Source: an uncultured Lachnospiraceae bacterium (GTDB taxonomy: Bacteria > Bacillota > Clostridia > Lachnospirales > Lachnospiraceae). Taken from it: DNA of 64,000 nt. Position numbers and translations under genes: made by a program. A model generated the notes under the pieces. It worked only from the letters and a program-made list of their open reading frames with translations. It was not told the DNA's origin and did no database searches. Of the stretch, positions 16,950 to 26,319 are shown in pieces. Position 1 is the stretch's first letter; every line of letters begins with the position of its first letter. Location: positions 48,592 to 112,591 of the forward strand of contig CATJIO010000107.1 of the NCBI GenBank assembly GCA_949740725.1, read 5' to 3'.

Positions 16950-17400
16950 TTAGCTAAGCTGCTTTCGCCTCCTTTTTCCCTCATATTTTTCGATTTCATG
17001 ACGTAGAAACCGGTGGCATTTCATGATGTTCCAGCCGATAGTTGAACCTCCGAAAGTCTTCGTTTTCCTTTATGTCTCCGAAGTGTCCTTCTGTCTGGAC
17101 GGAGCGCATCTGCCGTTTCAGGATACCCACTTCACTCTGGATGTTTGCATTGTATTGATAAAGACACTTGGCTTTGCGCCCACAGCCGCTGCAATCCGCA
17201 CATCCATATATTTCAAACGTCTGAGTATATCCATCCTGTTCTCTGCCTTCTGTCCAGATGTGGCACAGCTCCCCATCCGTCATGGCAAATGTAATAAGGC
17301 TTATCTTCAAAAACGGCGTAGGTCATTTTGTAATGCTTTCCGCTGTCTTCTTTGTATGCGCGGATCTTCCGCTTCTTATGCTCCTGGAGCTTAATATAAC
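16950..17400 (-). pseudogene. IS1182-type transposase remnant (C-terminal part)
   Basis: Three overlapping frames make up the 3' part of a DDE transposase: KLQEHKKRKIRAYKEDSGKHY, then a cysteine-rich segment CADCSGCGRKAKC, then EGHFGDIKENEDFRRFNYR, which is the typical IS1182-family end with its catalytic glutamate region. A further shift leads to MKCHRFLRHEIEKY and a stop at 16950. At least two frameshifts and loss of the N-terminal two thirds make it non-functional. I did not find terminal inverted repeats. It marks past insertion activity beside the broken bla locus. Confidence 0.7.
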
Positions 17401-17498
17401 TGCAGATTCTTTTTCATGCTTATATACCCTCAGTGAACAAGGGGCCACACTTATATACTAACACCACCTTCTCATTATCTGTATATACTGCATCGCAC

Positions 17499-20099
17499 TC
17501 ATAAATTTTTCATGATCTCCGCAAAATCATCCAGTTTATAGGAACCCTGCCCGATCGTCTTATCCTTGAACACCATAAAATACCGATACCTGCTCCCTGC
17601 ATGCGCTTGCCAAGCGCGTCCCAGTCGCAGTTTCGTCTCACTGTCATCACCATCCAGATGACTCCCTTTTGCCTCCACCAAGATAACCTTTCCCTTCTTT
17701 GTCATCACGATGAAATCAGGATAATGGTTAATAAACCCATTCAACCGAAAGCTATTCTCCTTGCGGTCAATAATCCTGTGCCACCACCGCACATTATCCA
17801 GACTCACAACCATATCCAACACATGACGTTCAAATAGGTTCATATCGTCTTTTTCCGCCTCATATAGTGAACATGGTACTGCATCCAAAGCTTGCGCCGG
17901 CGTGATCACTTCCGGAAAAAGATATTCTTCCCTGCAGATCACCTTCCCAGAATCCAGCCATTTAAAAAACTTTTCCTCACGATAATCGTCTTCTAAAGAC
18001 TCTATTTTCTTTCCAATTTTGTATGCATAGGTCGGCACATTGGACTGCATGGCAGTTATCTCGTCTTTATCCATGGCACCCACAATCCGCTTCACATACT
18101 CCATAAGATGGGCTGATGCAATCCGGTTGTTCCGATTCAGCTGATGGCAAATAGTATCAACACATAAGTTTACCCGCTTTTCTTCCGGATATTTTGATAT
18201 GAAATTCTTGATATACTCACTGTCATCCTGCTTTACCTTCTTGTATTTCGGCACAGCCTCCCCTTCATCTGCCACGTCAAACTGATAAATCTGAGTGGCA
18301 TCCAGCTCAAAATTGATCTCTGCATTCTGTCCGGATAAAGAAAATCCCTCTGACAATGCCTCTTTTTCCAAAAGCTCATATTCATCCCCAAATAGATCCG
18401 GCACCGTCTGTACAAAAAAATGCGGAATTTTTAAATCCCTGACTTCTTCTTGGTATTGCGATTGTACTTTATATTGTTTCAGCATGGATCCAAATTCTCC
18501 CCATGTATATTCTGAATGGCCTGTCTCTACATCTGTAAACCCTTCTTCATAATCTGTTGTAGCCTGCTCTGCGGTTCTAGCAATTTTCGCTACTTCCGGC
18601 ATAACCTCGCCTTCTGCGGATACGGAATCCGTACTGACTTCTGATGGGTCAATATCTTTAAAATCATCCATTGTCATCTGCATTCCCTCGGCAGGATTAT
18701 CCTCATTCTGCTGTACCGTCTCTTCCCTGATTCCCAGCCGAAAATCCTTCCTGCTAAACCCTGCATTATTAAGTCCCACCAAAATACTGTCTATCGTTTC
18801 CCGAAAATCCCGGGAACAAGTAAACACATATGACGAATTTAAAAGTGTCCCCGGGTGCCTCCTTGTATACGGCTGTCTGAGTATCCTCCCCAGAATCTGC
18901 TCCACATCAACTTTGGATGTCTTATTCGCTAAGGAGGCCAAGATATAAGCACAAGGACAATCCCACCCCTCTTTCAGCGCATTCACCGTGATGATGTAGC
19001 GTATCCTGCAATCAGGGCTCATCAAATCCAGCCTGCTGATATCGTCCACCTTGGATGTCTTTATCCCAATCTCTTCCTCCGGAATGCCCATGTTTATTAA
19101 AAGGTTTTTAATCTTGTCAAAAGTCTCGCTATCCTCATTCGTATTCGGTTGCGCTTGAAACAGCACAATGGGACGTATGTACTCCCCTCCCGCACTTTCT
19201 GTCGCTACAGCCTGGTTCTCCAAATATCCCCGAAACTGTATGGCATCCTGTATGACGCTTTGCCTGTCGTTCCTGAAATAGGCAATTACTGGAAGCTTCA
19301 CCATGTTTTCTTTTTTCAGTTCCCTCGCATCCACATAAGATATAATATTGCTGTTTTTCTTAGGTGTCGCCGTCAGATCAAGGATGAAAGACGGGTTCAG
19401 CCGCTCCAGCATCTCTACGCTTAAATCAGTCTGGGCATTATGGCTCTCGTCCACCACCACCACCGGCTCCATCTGCCGCAGCACCTGAATCAGTGCCGTA
19501 TCTGGTGTATCCGCCAAAAGGATGTCTTTCCTGCCAAAATACTCCGCAAACTTCAAAAGGTTCCCATTTTCCTGATAAACCTTGCGGACATCCTTCTTCC
19601 TGCTGTCAATCCGCAACGACCCATAACTCATGATGCAGACCGTCAGCATCCCCCGCACTGTGTCCGGCGAAAAATTCTGTCCGGAGAGCAGCATATCCTT
19701 TGTGTATACGCCAACACGCCCCGCAAAATCTGCATCCAGCCTCTGCCGGTAATCGTGTCCCACACTGGAAAGCGTCCTGATCGTCTGACTCAAGATAGAA
19801 TCCGACGGCACCAGCCACACCACCACTTTCGTCTTTTCCTCTGGCATCCCTGAAAATATTTTCCGAATAGATGCACAGGCCATAAAAGTCTTGCCTCCCC
19901 CGGTCGGAACTTTCATACACACATGCGGCACTCCTGAAATCGTGTCAACATATACCGGAGCTCCTCCAAAGCCCACACATACATCCTGCCTCGTCCAATA
20001 ATCTAACCATGCCGCCTTTATCCCCTGCGACCTGTCCAGAGAATCCATATAAGAAGTCAGATTCTTCATGACTTTCTTCTGATAATTCTTTAATTCCAT
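17499..20099 (-). CDS. res: Type III restriction endonuclease Res subunit
   Basis: The 866-residue protein begins with a superfamily-2 helicase: Walker A VPTGGGKTFMA near residue 85, DESH box (VVVVDESHNAQ) near 215, LTATP, and motif VI (QILGRILRQP) near 400. A C-terminal PD-(D/E)XK nuclease is visible (YPDFIVM followed by VEAKG). With Mod it forms a complex that translocates or slides on unmethylated DNA and cuts it. It starts 11 bases after mod ends and is probably co-translated. All key motifs are present, so it should be active. Confidence 0.92.
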   Translation of the reverse strand: MELKNYQKKVMKNLTSYMDSLDRSQGIKAAWLDYWTRQDVCVGFGGAPVYVDTISGVPHVCMKVPTGGGKTFMACASIRKIFSGMPEEKTKVVVWLVPSDSILSQTIRTLSSVGHDYRQRLDADFAGRVGVYTKDMLLSGQNFSPDTVRGMLTVCIMSYGSLRIDSRKKDVRKVYQENGNLLKFAEYFGRKDILLADTPDTALIQVLRQMEPVVVVDESHNAQTDLSVEMLERLNPSFILDLTATPKKNSNIISYVDARELKKENMVKLPVIAYFRNDRQSVIQDAIQFRGYLENQAVATESAGGEYIRPIVLFQAQPNTNEDSETFDKIKNLLINMGIPEEEIGIKTSKVDDISRLDLMSPDCRIRYIITVNALKEGWDCPCAYILASLANKTSKVDVEQILGRILRQPYTRRHPGTLLNSSYVFTCSRDFRETIDSILVGLNNAGFSRKDFRLGIREETVQQNEDNPAEGMQMTMDDFKDIDPSEVSTDSVSAEGEVMPEVAKIARTAEQATTDYEEGFTDVETGHSEYTWGEFGSMLKQYKVQSQYQEEVRDLKIPHFFVQTVPDLFGDEYELLEKEALSEGFSLSGQNAEINFELDATQIYQFDVADEGEAVPKYKKVKQDDSEYIKNFISKYPEEKRVNLCVDTICHQLNRNNRIASAHLMEYVKRIVGAMDKDEITAMQSNVPTYAYKIGKKIESLEDDYREEKFFKWLDSGKVICREEYLFPEVITPAQALDAVPCSLYEAEKDDMNLFERHVLDMVVSLDNVRWWHRIIDRKENSFRLNGFINHYPDFIVMTKKGKVILVEAKGSHLDGDDSETKLRLGRAWQAHAGSRYRYFMVFKDKTIGQGSYKLDDFAEIMKNL

Positions 20100-20110
20100 A
20101 AAAAGCCCTC

Positions 20111-21874
20111 CTACATTCTTGCAATGTCACGCGGAATCTTCTTAAATGTGATATGATACTTTTCCATTTCTCTGTTACTCAAAATACACGAGTCTGCATA
20201 AATCACATACCCGTCTGCCTTTATTTTCACTGTATGAAGAAAGTCACGGTTCAACGTTGTCAGCTTTTCCTTCTCGTAATAAAAATAATAAGCTGTCCCT
20301 ACGTGCATCCCCAAATAATATGGCTCATCCGTCTTATCAGTCGGCGCATTCTTCGTCTCTGTAAAATAAACATACTCCCGAATCTTCTCCGTACCAATCG
20401 ATTCATTGAGCAGTCCATCTTTCAGAAGCTCATCCCCCAGCTCATAAAAGCTGAAACTGCCGCCAGTGCCCTCTACAATATTATCTCCCTCCCCATAACC
20501 ATTAATGGCACGTTTCACACGCTCCGCTGTAATAGTATCCGCATAATCCATCATTTCAATGAGTATGAATTTGCGTGCCCCATAGCCTTCTGCATCTATA
20601 TTCAGAGTCGCATGTGCCGTGGTTCCTGAACCAGCAAAAGAATCTAAAACAATATCACCCTCAACTGTTGCTATTTTAATCACACTTGATATCAACTCTA
20701 TTGGTTTTGGATAATCAAATACTTTTGGTGACTCAGGAAATAACCGCTTTAGCATCTGAGTTCCATTTACCGTAAAGAATTGTTTTTCATTCCACATAGT
20801 AGGAACTTGCCCTCCTACTGTTTGGTTATCCCCAAATTTCAATGTTGGAACATTTTTTTCTTTCCCAACAATCTCTAATTCCCCTCGCTCTATCTTCTTG
20901 ATAACACCGCCCGGCAGATACTGCACACTGTATCTATTGGTAGAAGCCACATTTTTATTTTCAGATATCTTAATATATCCCTTTCCCCAATCTTTAATCA
21001 AACGACTAGAAATCTGTCTCCAAACACACTGTTTTCCTTTTGCAGTTATCGGCCAGATGGCAACCGTTCCCTCTGGGGCAACAGAATAATCATACTCAAA
21101 ATTTTCTTTATTACCAGTATAAGTCCCTTCATCTATAAGATCCTGAAGAGATTTTCCCACTCCCACCAAAGAACCATTTTCTTTGTCTATAAAAATAGGA
21201 TATGTTTGATTTGGTCGCTGCGTTTTATCGAACGTACTTAGTGTTAATCCTTCAAAAGGCGTCCTGCTATTTCCTCCCCACCAGTCCAATGCATTTGCCT
21301 TAAAATCAATAGGTACTATAAAAACAATATACTCATGTAGATAATTAAATCCCCCAGAAGGTTTTCCTCCTGATGTTTGAATGGTAACTGTTACAACCTG
21401 CATCGTTGAAAATATTTCTTTGCATATTTGTATCAAATTATTCAATTCATGATACCCAATACTAATCATCATACATCCGTCTTTACGAAGTAACTTTTGA
21501 AGCAGTCGTAATCGTGGGTACATCATACAAAGCCATTTGTCATGCCTGGACAAATCATCTCCTTCTTTACCAACAATCTCTCCCAGCCATTTCTTTATCC
21601 TCGGATCGTTCACATTATCGTTATATACCCAATTTTCGTTTCCTGTATTATACGGCGGATCTATGTATATGCATTTAATCCGACCTTCATATTTTGGCAG
21701 TAAAGATTTTAAAGCAATCAGATTATCTCCGTGGATAATCATATTCTCGCTACCATTATCTATTTCATGCTGTCCTGTAGCATCATAACTGTACCTTCTC
21801 TCCAAAACATGATATGGCACATCCAGATGATGGTTCACAACCTTATCTTTTCCAATCCAATCAAGCGTAGGCAT
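20111..21874 (-). CDS. mod: Type III site-specific adenine DNA methyltransferase Mod subunit
   Basis: The 587-residue N6-adenine methyltransferase is of the beta class: catalytic DPPYNTG comes first (about residue 72) and the AdoMet-binding DSFAGSGTTAHA comes later (about residue 410). The variable middle section is the target-recognition domain. Mod methylates one strand of an asymmetric site and gives specificity to Res. The ribosome site AAGGAG precedes the ATG. No simple-sequence repeat suggesting phase variation is visible in the gene. Confidence 0.93.
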   Translation of the reverse strand: MPTLDWIGKDKVVNHHLDVPYHVLERRYSYDATGQHEIDNGSENMIIHGDNLIALKSLLPKYEGRIKCIYIDPPYNTGNENWVYNDNVNDPRIKKWLGEIVGKEGDDLSRHDKWLCMMYPRLRLLQKLLRKDGCMMISIGYHELNNLIQICKEIFSTMQVVTVTIQTSGGKPSGGFNYLHEYIVFIVPIDFKANALDWWGGNSRTPFEGLTLSTFDKTQRPNQTYPIFIDKENGSLVGVGKSLQDLIDEGTYTGNKENFEYDYSVAPEGTVAIWPITAKGKQCVWRQISSRLIKDWGKGYIKISENKNVASTNRYSVQYLPGGVIKKIERGELEIVGKEKNVPTLKFGDNQTVGGQVPTMWNEKQFFTVNGTQMLKRLFPESPKVFDYPKPIELISSVIKIATVEGDIVLDSFAGSGTTAHATLNIDAEGYGARKFILIEMMDYADTITAERVKRAINGYGEGDNIVEGTGGSFSFYELGDELLKDGLLNESIGTEKIREYVYFTETKNAPTDKTDEPYYLGMHVGTAYYFYYEKEKLTTLNRDFLHTVKIKADGYVIYADSCILSNREMEKYHITFKKIPRDIARM

Positions 21875-21897
21875 AATTCAACTCCTTCCTCTCTGGC

Positions 21898-22122
21898 CTA
21901 ATTTTCCTCATTAAATTCATCATCTTTCGTGAATTCCATAATGTCTTCAATCCGGCAGTTTAAGCCATTGCAAACCCGCAGCAGGACATCCGTTGTTACA
22001 TTTTGCCCTTTCCCTAGCTTAGCAATGGAGGCAGAACTTATTCCCGTTAATTCTTTCAATTTATTTTTATTGATGTTCATATCAATCATGAGTTTCCATA
22101 AGCGATTATAACTAAAACGCAT
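21898..22122 (-). CDS. XRE/Cro-type regulator of the restriction operon
   Basis: A 74-residue helix-turn-helix protein (MRFSYNRLWKLMID, then KNKLKELTGISSASIAKLGKG). The start at 22122 is chosen because GGAGG lies eight bases upstream; the track's earlier ATG is part of that ribosome site. It is 23 bases from mod and in the same direction, so it is likely a controller protein timing expression of the restriction operon. Confidence 0.85.
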   Translation of the reverse strand: MRFSYNRLWKLMIDMNINKNKLKELTGISSASIAKLGKGQNVTTDVLLRVCNGLNCRIEDIMEFTKDDEFNEEN

Positions 22123-22198
22123 TTCCGTTTCCTCCATTATCTATTTGAACTTTTAGTTTCTACATTACATGACCGGCCAAATAATTCATGCCCCGAAC

Positions 22199-22652
22199 TC
22201 AATTCCCATATCGTAGATGATTCTGAAATTTCCGGCACTTTATTTTCTCCGAACATGACTCGCTTTTATCAATAGCAATAAATACCTGTTTCTTGCTTTT
22301 ATTAATCAATTCGAATATTTTCAAAATAACATCGTCTGCAACCTGTTTCAAACTCATGATATATGTCTGACTGTACCTCTGGTGATTGAGAATCAACATA
22401 ATTTACAAATGGCTCCCATTTCACAAGTTCTCTTATTTTCCCCGCAAATCTTGATAACCTGCGCCCCACAGATCCTCTGCTAAAATATGATTTCAACGTC
22501 CTATCCATTACCTTTATCATTGGATTTTCTTCATCTGGAACATCATCTTGAATTATCAAAATATTTTCAAATAATTTTCCGGTAAATTCATAGTCTTTCT
22601 TACTTCTACCAATGATATCTTTAATTTTATGTATAAATTCCGAAAAATTCAC
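22199..22652 (-). pseudogene. Frameshifted small gene next to the restriction operon
   Basis: A GTG at 22652 after GGAGGTGAG opens a frame (NFSEFIHKIKDIIGRSKKDYEF, then RTLKSYFSRGSVGRRLSRFAGKI). A shift near SDIYH moves to a second frame, SLKQVADDVILKIFELIN, ending at 22199. The joined product would be about 150 residues, helical and charged, without recognised catalytic motifs. It may be the N-terminal part of a larger defence-island protein. The family is not recognised. Confidence 0.5.
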
Positions 22653-23306
22653 GTTGGTCTCACCTCCATCCATAATATGTCCATGTGTGTCTTAATGGGT
22701 AAATCAATCTTATAAATTAGTATATATTTATTAAAAAGCCACAGAGCAATGGTCTTTCTTCTAAATTTAAATACTCTGTGTTTAGTTTACTAGAAAATAC
22801 TGCAAAAATCAATTTATATTTGCGAACAGATTATAATTCTCTGTTTTAGTTAACTTTTTCAGCGTTATGTACTATCCAGATGCATGACATTAAACTGCTC
22901 ACCTCTTTAGAAGTGCCGAGCGCGAGCTGAACACTTCTTTAGGCAGGAACTAAATAATGTGCCAGCCATTTCAACATAATCGCTGTGTAGACTTGTAATT
23001 ATAACCGCTCTGTTCACAAACTTTTATAATATTGATTTTCTTTACTGCCATAGATGTGCCTGCCTAAACCGTAAATGAATATTTTACTTTAGAAATTATG
23101 TGTTCGCCACTCAATCTCAAAAATCAACCCAATAGTATCACCTCCCTCCAGCATGCTGCAGAACCAAAGTTTCTACGACTATTACGACACCTGCCAATGA
23201 CCTTCTGCGCAAGTATATGGTTCGCTTGGCTCGTTTTTTCGCAAAAAAATAACTGCCAATGTTTTCGCATCAGCAGCTATCGCCTTCGTTCAGTATATTA
23301 AATTGG
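22653..23306. other. AT-rich intergenic stretch
   Basis: No gene could be supported here. The only structure seen is a short inverted repeat AGAAGTG / CACTTCT (22909-22915 and 22932-22938). The stretch probably carries the promoter of the frameshifted gene and degenerate DNA at the edge of the restriction island. Confidence 0.4.
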
Positions 23307-24820
23307 TTATTCTCCCTGTTCCTTAATCCTATAGTAATCATCCATACTCAGGCTCAATTTCAATGGGTATCTGGTTTTGGTTTTCGGTTGCTCAAGAGGC
23401 ACACCGTTTCAACATGAACACACTCCCCAAATAAATCCACCGTCCTTACCCGTCTCACCACATACCCTCTCTCCCCCAAATACTTCACATCCCTAGCCAA
23501 GGTTGCTGAGTCGCAGCTCACATACACCACCCGCTCCGGGCCCATCTCCACAATCGTATCCAGGCAAGCCTTGTCGCACCCCTTCCGCGGCGGGTCCACC
23601 ACAATCACTTCCGCATACACCTTATTTTTGTGATACTGCTCTGGTAGAACCTCCTCTGCCTTTCCGACAAAAAATTCCGTGTTTAGAATCCCATTCTGTC
23701 TGGCGTTTTCCCTGGCATCCTGGATAGCAGCCGGGATAATCTCCACCCCGTACACCTTTTTCGCCCTTCTGGCCAGAAATAGGGAAATCGTCCCGATGCC
23801 GCAGTAAAGATCCCAGACTGTCTCCTTTCCCGTCAACCCGGCATATTCCAGCGCAGTCTGGTAAAGCTTCTCTGTCTGAACCGGATTCACCTGATAAAAG
23901 GACTGGGGAGAGATCCGATAAGTGATATTGCTGAGCGCATCTGTGATGTACCCCCTGCCATAGAGATTCACCACCTTTTCCCCCAATATCACATTGGTTC
24001 TCTCCTTATTCACATTAAAGGAAATATCGGTCATTCCCTTCACTACTTTCAGCCGCTCTACCAGCACATCCCCATGAGGAAGGCTCTCTCCGTTAATGAT
24101 CAGGCAGACCATAATCTCCCCGGTGGAAAAGCCCTTCCGAATCAATGCGTGACGCACCAAGCCAGTGTGGGAGCTCTCCTCATAGGGTGGGATATGAAAA
24201 TCCTCCATATAACCCTGGATAATCCCTAAGATGCCCTTATTCTCTTCCACCCCCAGCAGGCAATCCTCCTGCTGGATGATCGCGTGTGTCCTCCCCGCAT
24301 AAAACCCGTAGATAAGCTTGCCATTCTTGTCCCGGCCAAAGGGGAACTGCGCCTTATTCCGGTATCTCCAGGGATTTTCCATTCCGATAATCGGCTCCAT
24401 TTTTATCCATGGCTCCCCTTCTTCCCCTGCCACCGCCATATCCGGCCTTTGATCTTTTGAACGCGCATCCGAAGCCATCCTAAGTTTTTCTACTCCACCC
24501 AGACGTTTTAAATGATGATAGACCTTCCTTTCCTTAAAACGCAGTTGCTCCTTATAGGCCATTGCCTGAAGCTGGCATCCTCCACAGGCCCTGGCCGACG
24601 GGCACCTGGGCTCTACCCGAAAAGGTGATGGCTCCAATACCCGAATTAATCTGGCAAAACCATAGCTTTTCTTCACCTTCATCACACTGGCTTCTATCCT
24701 ATCGCCAATCACCGTATCCTTGACAAACCAGATGTATCCTTCTGTCCTGCCAATTCCGGCGCCCTCCTCACTGATATCCTCAATGGTCAAGGTAATCGCA
24801 TCATTCTTTTTCCAAGTCAT
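23307..24820 (-). CDS. rlmD: 23S rRNA (uracil-C5)-methyltransferase, RlmD/RumA family
   Basis: The start at 24820 (MTWKKNDAITLTIE) has AGGAGA upstream; the track's extension is not supported. The in-frame stop is at 23360, giving 486 residues. A TRAM domain (residues about 5-60) is followed by an Fe-S cysteine set (CPSARACGGCQ), a methyltransferase domain (DLYCGIGTISLFLARRAKKVYGVE), and the catalytic cysteine in YVSCDSATLARD after VVDPPRKGCD. It methylates C5 of a uridine in 23S rRNA. Directly beyond the stop a shifted frame reads KLSLSMDDYYRIKEQGE to 23307, which looks like a lost C-terminal tail, so one base may have been deleted. The interval given includes that tail. Confidence 0.85.
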
Positions 24821-25215
24821 CTTCTCTCTCCTGTTTCTTTCCTCTTTCAAAAACACAAAACTGCTGAAACGCCGCCATTTATCCCCCGCACGCTCCGTAA
24901 TACGCACTAGTGTACTATCTGCATTATCTTCCGGCAAGCCTGCTCGTCTATTCGCCCATCTGCTGCAAACACGGACGTTCACCTGCAATTTTATATCATT
25001 CCTTACAATTTCAAAGATTCATTAAGCAATTTGTAACAAATTTTATACTTCTTTCATTTATTTTCCATAGTTTATCCATAATTACCGACTATACTAAAGT
25101 CATAAAAGTTCTACCAAAGGTTTTCGAAATCAAAGGAAACATTTTGTAGTTCTACATAAAATGAGGGCGACGGCCAACAAGCGCGCGACCGGCTGCCGCA
25201 CTCGACTAACAATAA
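24821..25215. other. Intergenic region upstream of rlmD
   Basis: About 400 bases without a supportable gene. They contain an AT-rich part, an imperfect palindrome around 25140-25165 (CATTTTGTAG / CTACATAAAATG), and an unusually GC-rich 45-base patch at 25165-25207 that does not fold into a tRNA. Confidence 0.35.
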
Positions 25216-25256
25216 AAGCGTTCCAACTCACAGTCCATTGTGAAAGTAGAACGCTT
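25216..25256. terminator. Terminator after the yhaM-type gene
   Basis: The outer stem AAGCGTTC / GAACGCTT encloses an inner TCACA / TGTGA stem. The minus strand continues with TTTTATTG and the plus strand with a longer T-rich run. It ends the yhaM transcript and may act in both directions. Confidence 0.7.
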
Positions 25257-25314
25257 CTTTTTATTTTTTCCAGCCGCAAAGAGGTTGACACAGCTGCATT
25301 ATCTGATGCAGCTC

Positions 25315-26256
25315 CTACTCTCCAGTTCTTCGGATATTAGTCTCCAGAAGCCGGTTAAAGCCCAGCCAGCCAAGATTATCATTTCCTGCATTCAATGCTT
25401 CGATCATGGTCTCCATCTTCGCGTCTGTATTGTCCGCAAAATTTAATGCCAAGGCCTCCAAGAGCGCCGGCTTTTTCGGTGAACCATACTCCAATTCTCC
25501 ATGATGCGCCAGAATACAATGCTTGAGCTCTGATGCCAGTTTAACAGGAAAGTCCTGAATTCCTTTGATCTGGTTGCTCACCATCTCTGTCCCGATAATA
25601 ATATGGCCTAACAGCTGGCCGTCGTCTGTATAGTCATTTTCCGGGAACTTGGATAGCTCCCACATTTTCCCGATATCGTGAAACATCGCCGCAGTAATCA
25701 GCAGATCCCTATTTAAAAGCGGATAATAACATGCATAATAATCACACAGCTTCGTCACCCCCAGGGTGTGCTCCAGAAGTCCCCCCACAAATCCGTGGTG
25801 CACTGTCTTCGCAGCTGAGTGAAAGCAAAATGCCTTTTCAAACTGAGGATTTCCAAAAAAATCCATGATCAGGCGGCTTAAGTAAGGATTTTGGATAGAG
25901 GCGGCAAAGCCCATCAGCTCTTGGTACATTTTCGGGATATCCCTTTTGGAAACTGGCAGATAGTCTGCTTCTTTGTATTCCCGCTCTGCTGCCTTGCGAA
26001 TCCGCTTAATATTCAACTGAAAGGAGCCCTGAAATAGGGTGACATCCGCTTCCACCTGAACATAGTTCATCGCCTCAAAGCTCCCCACACCTGGAGAATT
26101 TAAGTCCCAAATCTTTCCATCTATAGTCCCTGTTTTGTCCTGGAGCACCAAATTTCCGTACTCCTTTCCATTCTTCGTGATAGCTATCTGCTTGTTCTTA
26201 CATAAATAGATATCGGATGTATGCATACCTTCCCGAAATGTGTCAATATACTTCAT
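25315..26256 (-). CDS. yhaM: 3'-5' exoribonuclease, YhaM family
   Basis: The 313-residue protein matches YhaM length. An N-terminal OB-fold (residues about 10-95, ITKNGKEYGNLVLQDKTG) binds nucleic acid, and a C-terminal HD domain (about 150-280) carries HHGFVGGLLEHT, the metal-binding FHDIGK and LAHHGELE. YhaM trims RNA 3' ends left by other nucleases. GAGGGTAGG precedes the ATG. It follows the HtrA-like gene on the same strand, with a hairpin between them. Confidence 0.9.
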   Translation of the reverse strand: MKYIDTFREGMHTSDIYLCKNKQIAITKNGKEYGNLVLQDKTGTIDGKIWDLNSPGVGSFEAMNYVQVEADVTLFQGSFQLNIKRIRKAAEREYKEADYLPVSKRDIPKMYQELMGFAASIQNPYLSRLIMDFFGNPQFEKAFCFHSAAKTVHHGFVGGLLEHTLGVTKLCDYYACYYPLLNRDLLITAAMFHDIGKMWELSKFPENDYTDDGQLLGHIIIGTEMVSNQIKGIQDFPVKLASELKHCILAHHGELEYGSPKKPALLEALALNFADNTDAKMETMIEALNAGNDNLGWLGFNRLLETNIRRTGE

Positions 26257-26319
26257 AACCTACCCTCTTTTCCTGATCAGCGTCTACCATGCTGTCCAAT
26301 AATGAAGCCAGGAATTATA

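Noticed and set aside
25163-25210. GC-rich patch upstream of rlmD as a possible tRNA or small RNA
   Set aside because: No cloverleaf, no T-loop GTTCRA motif and no stable long stem were found.
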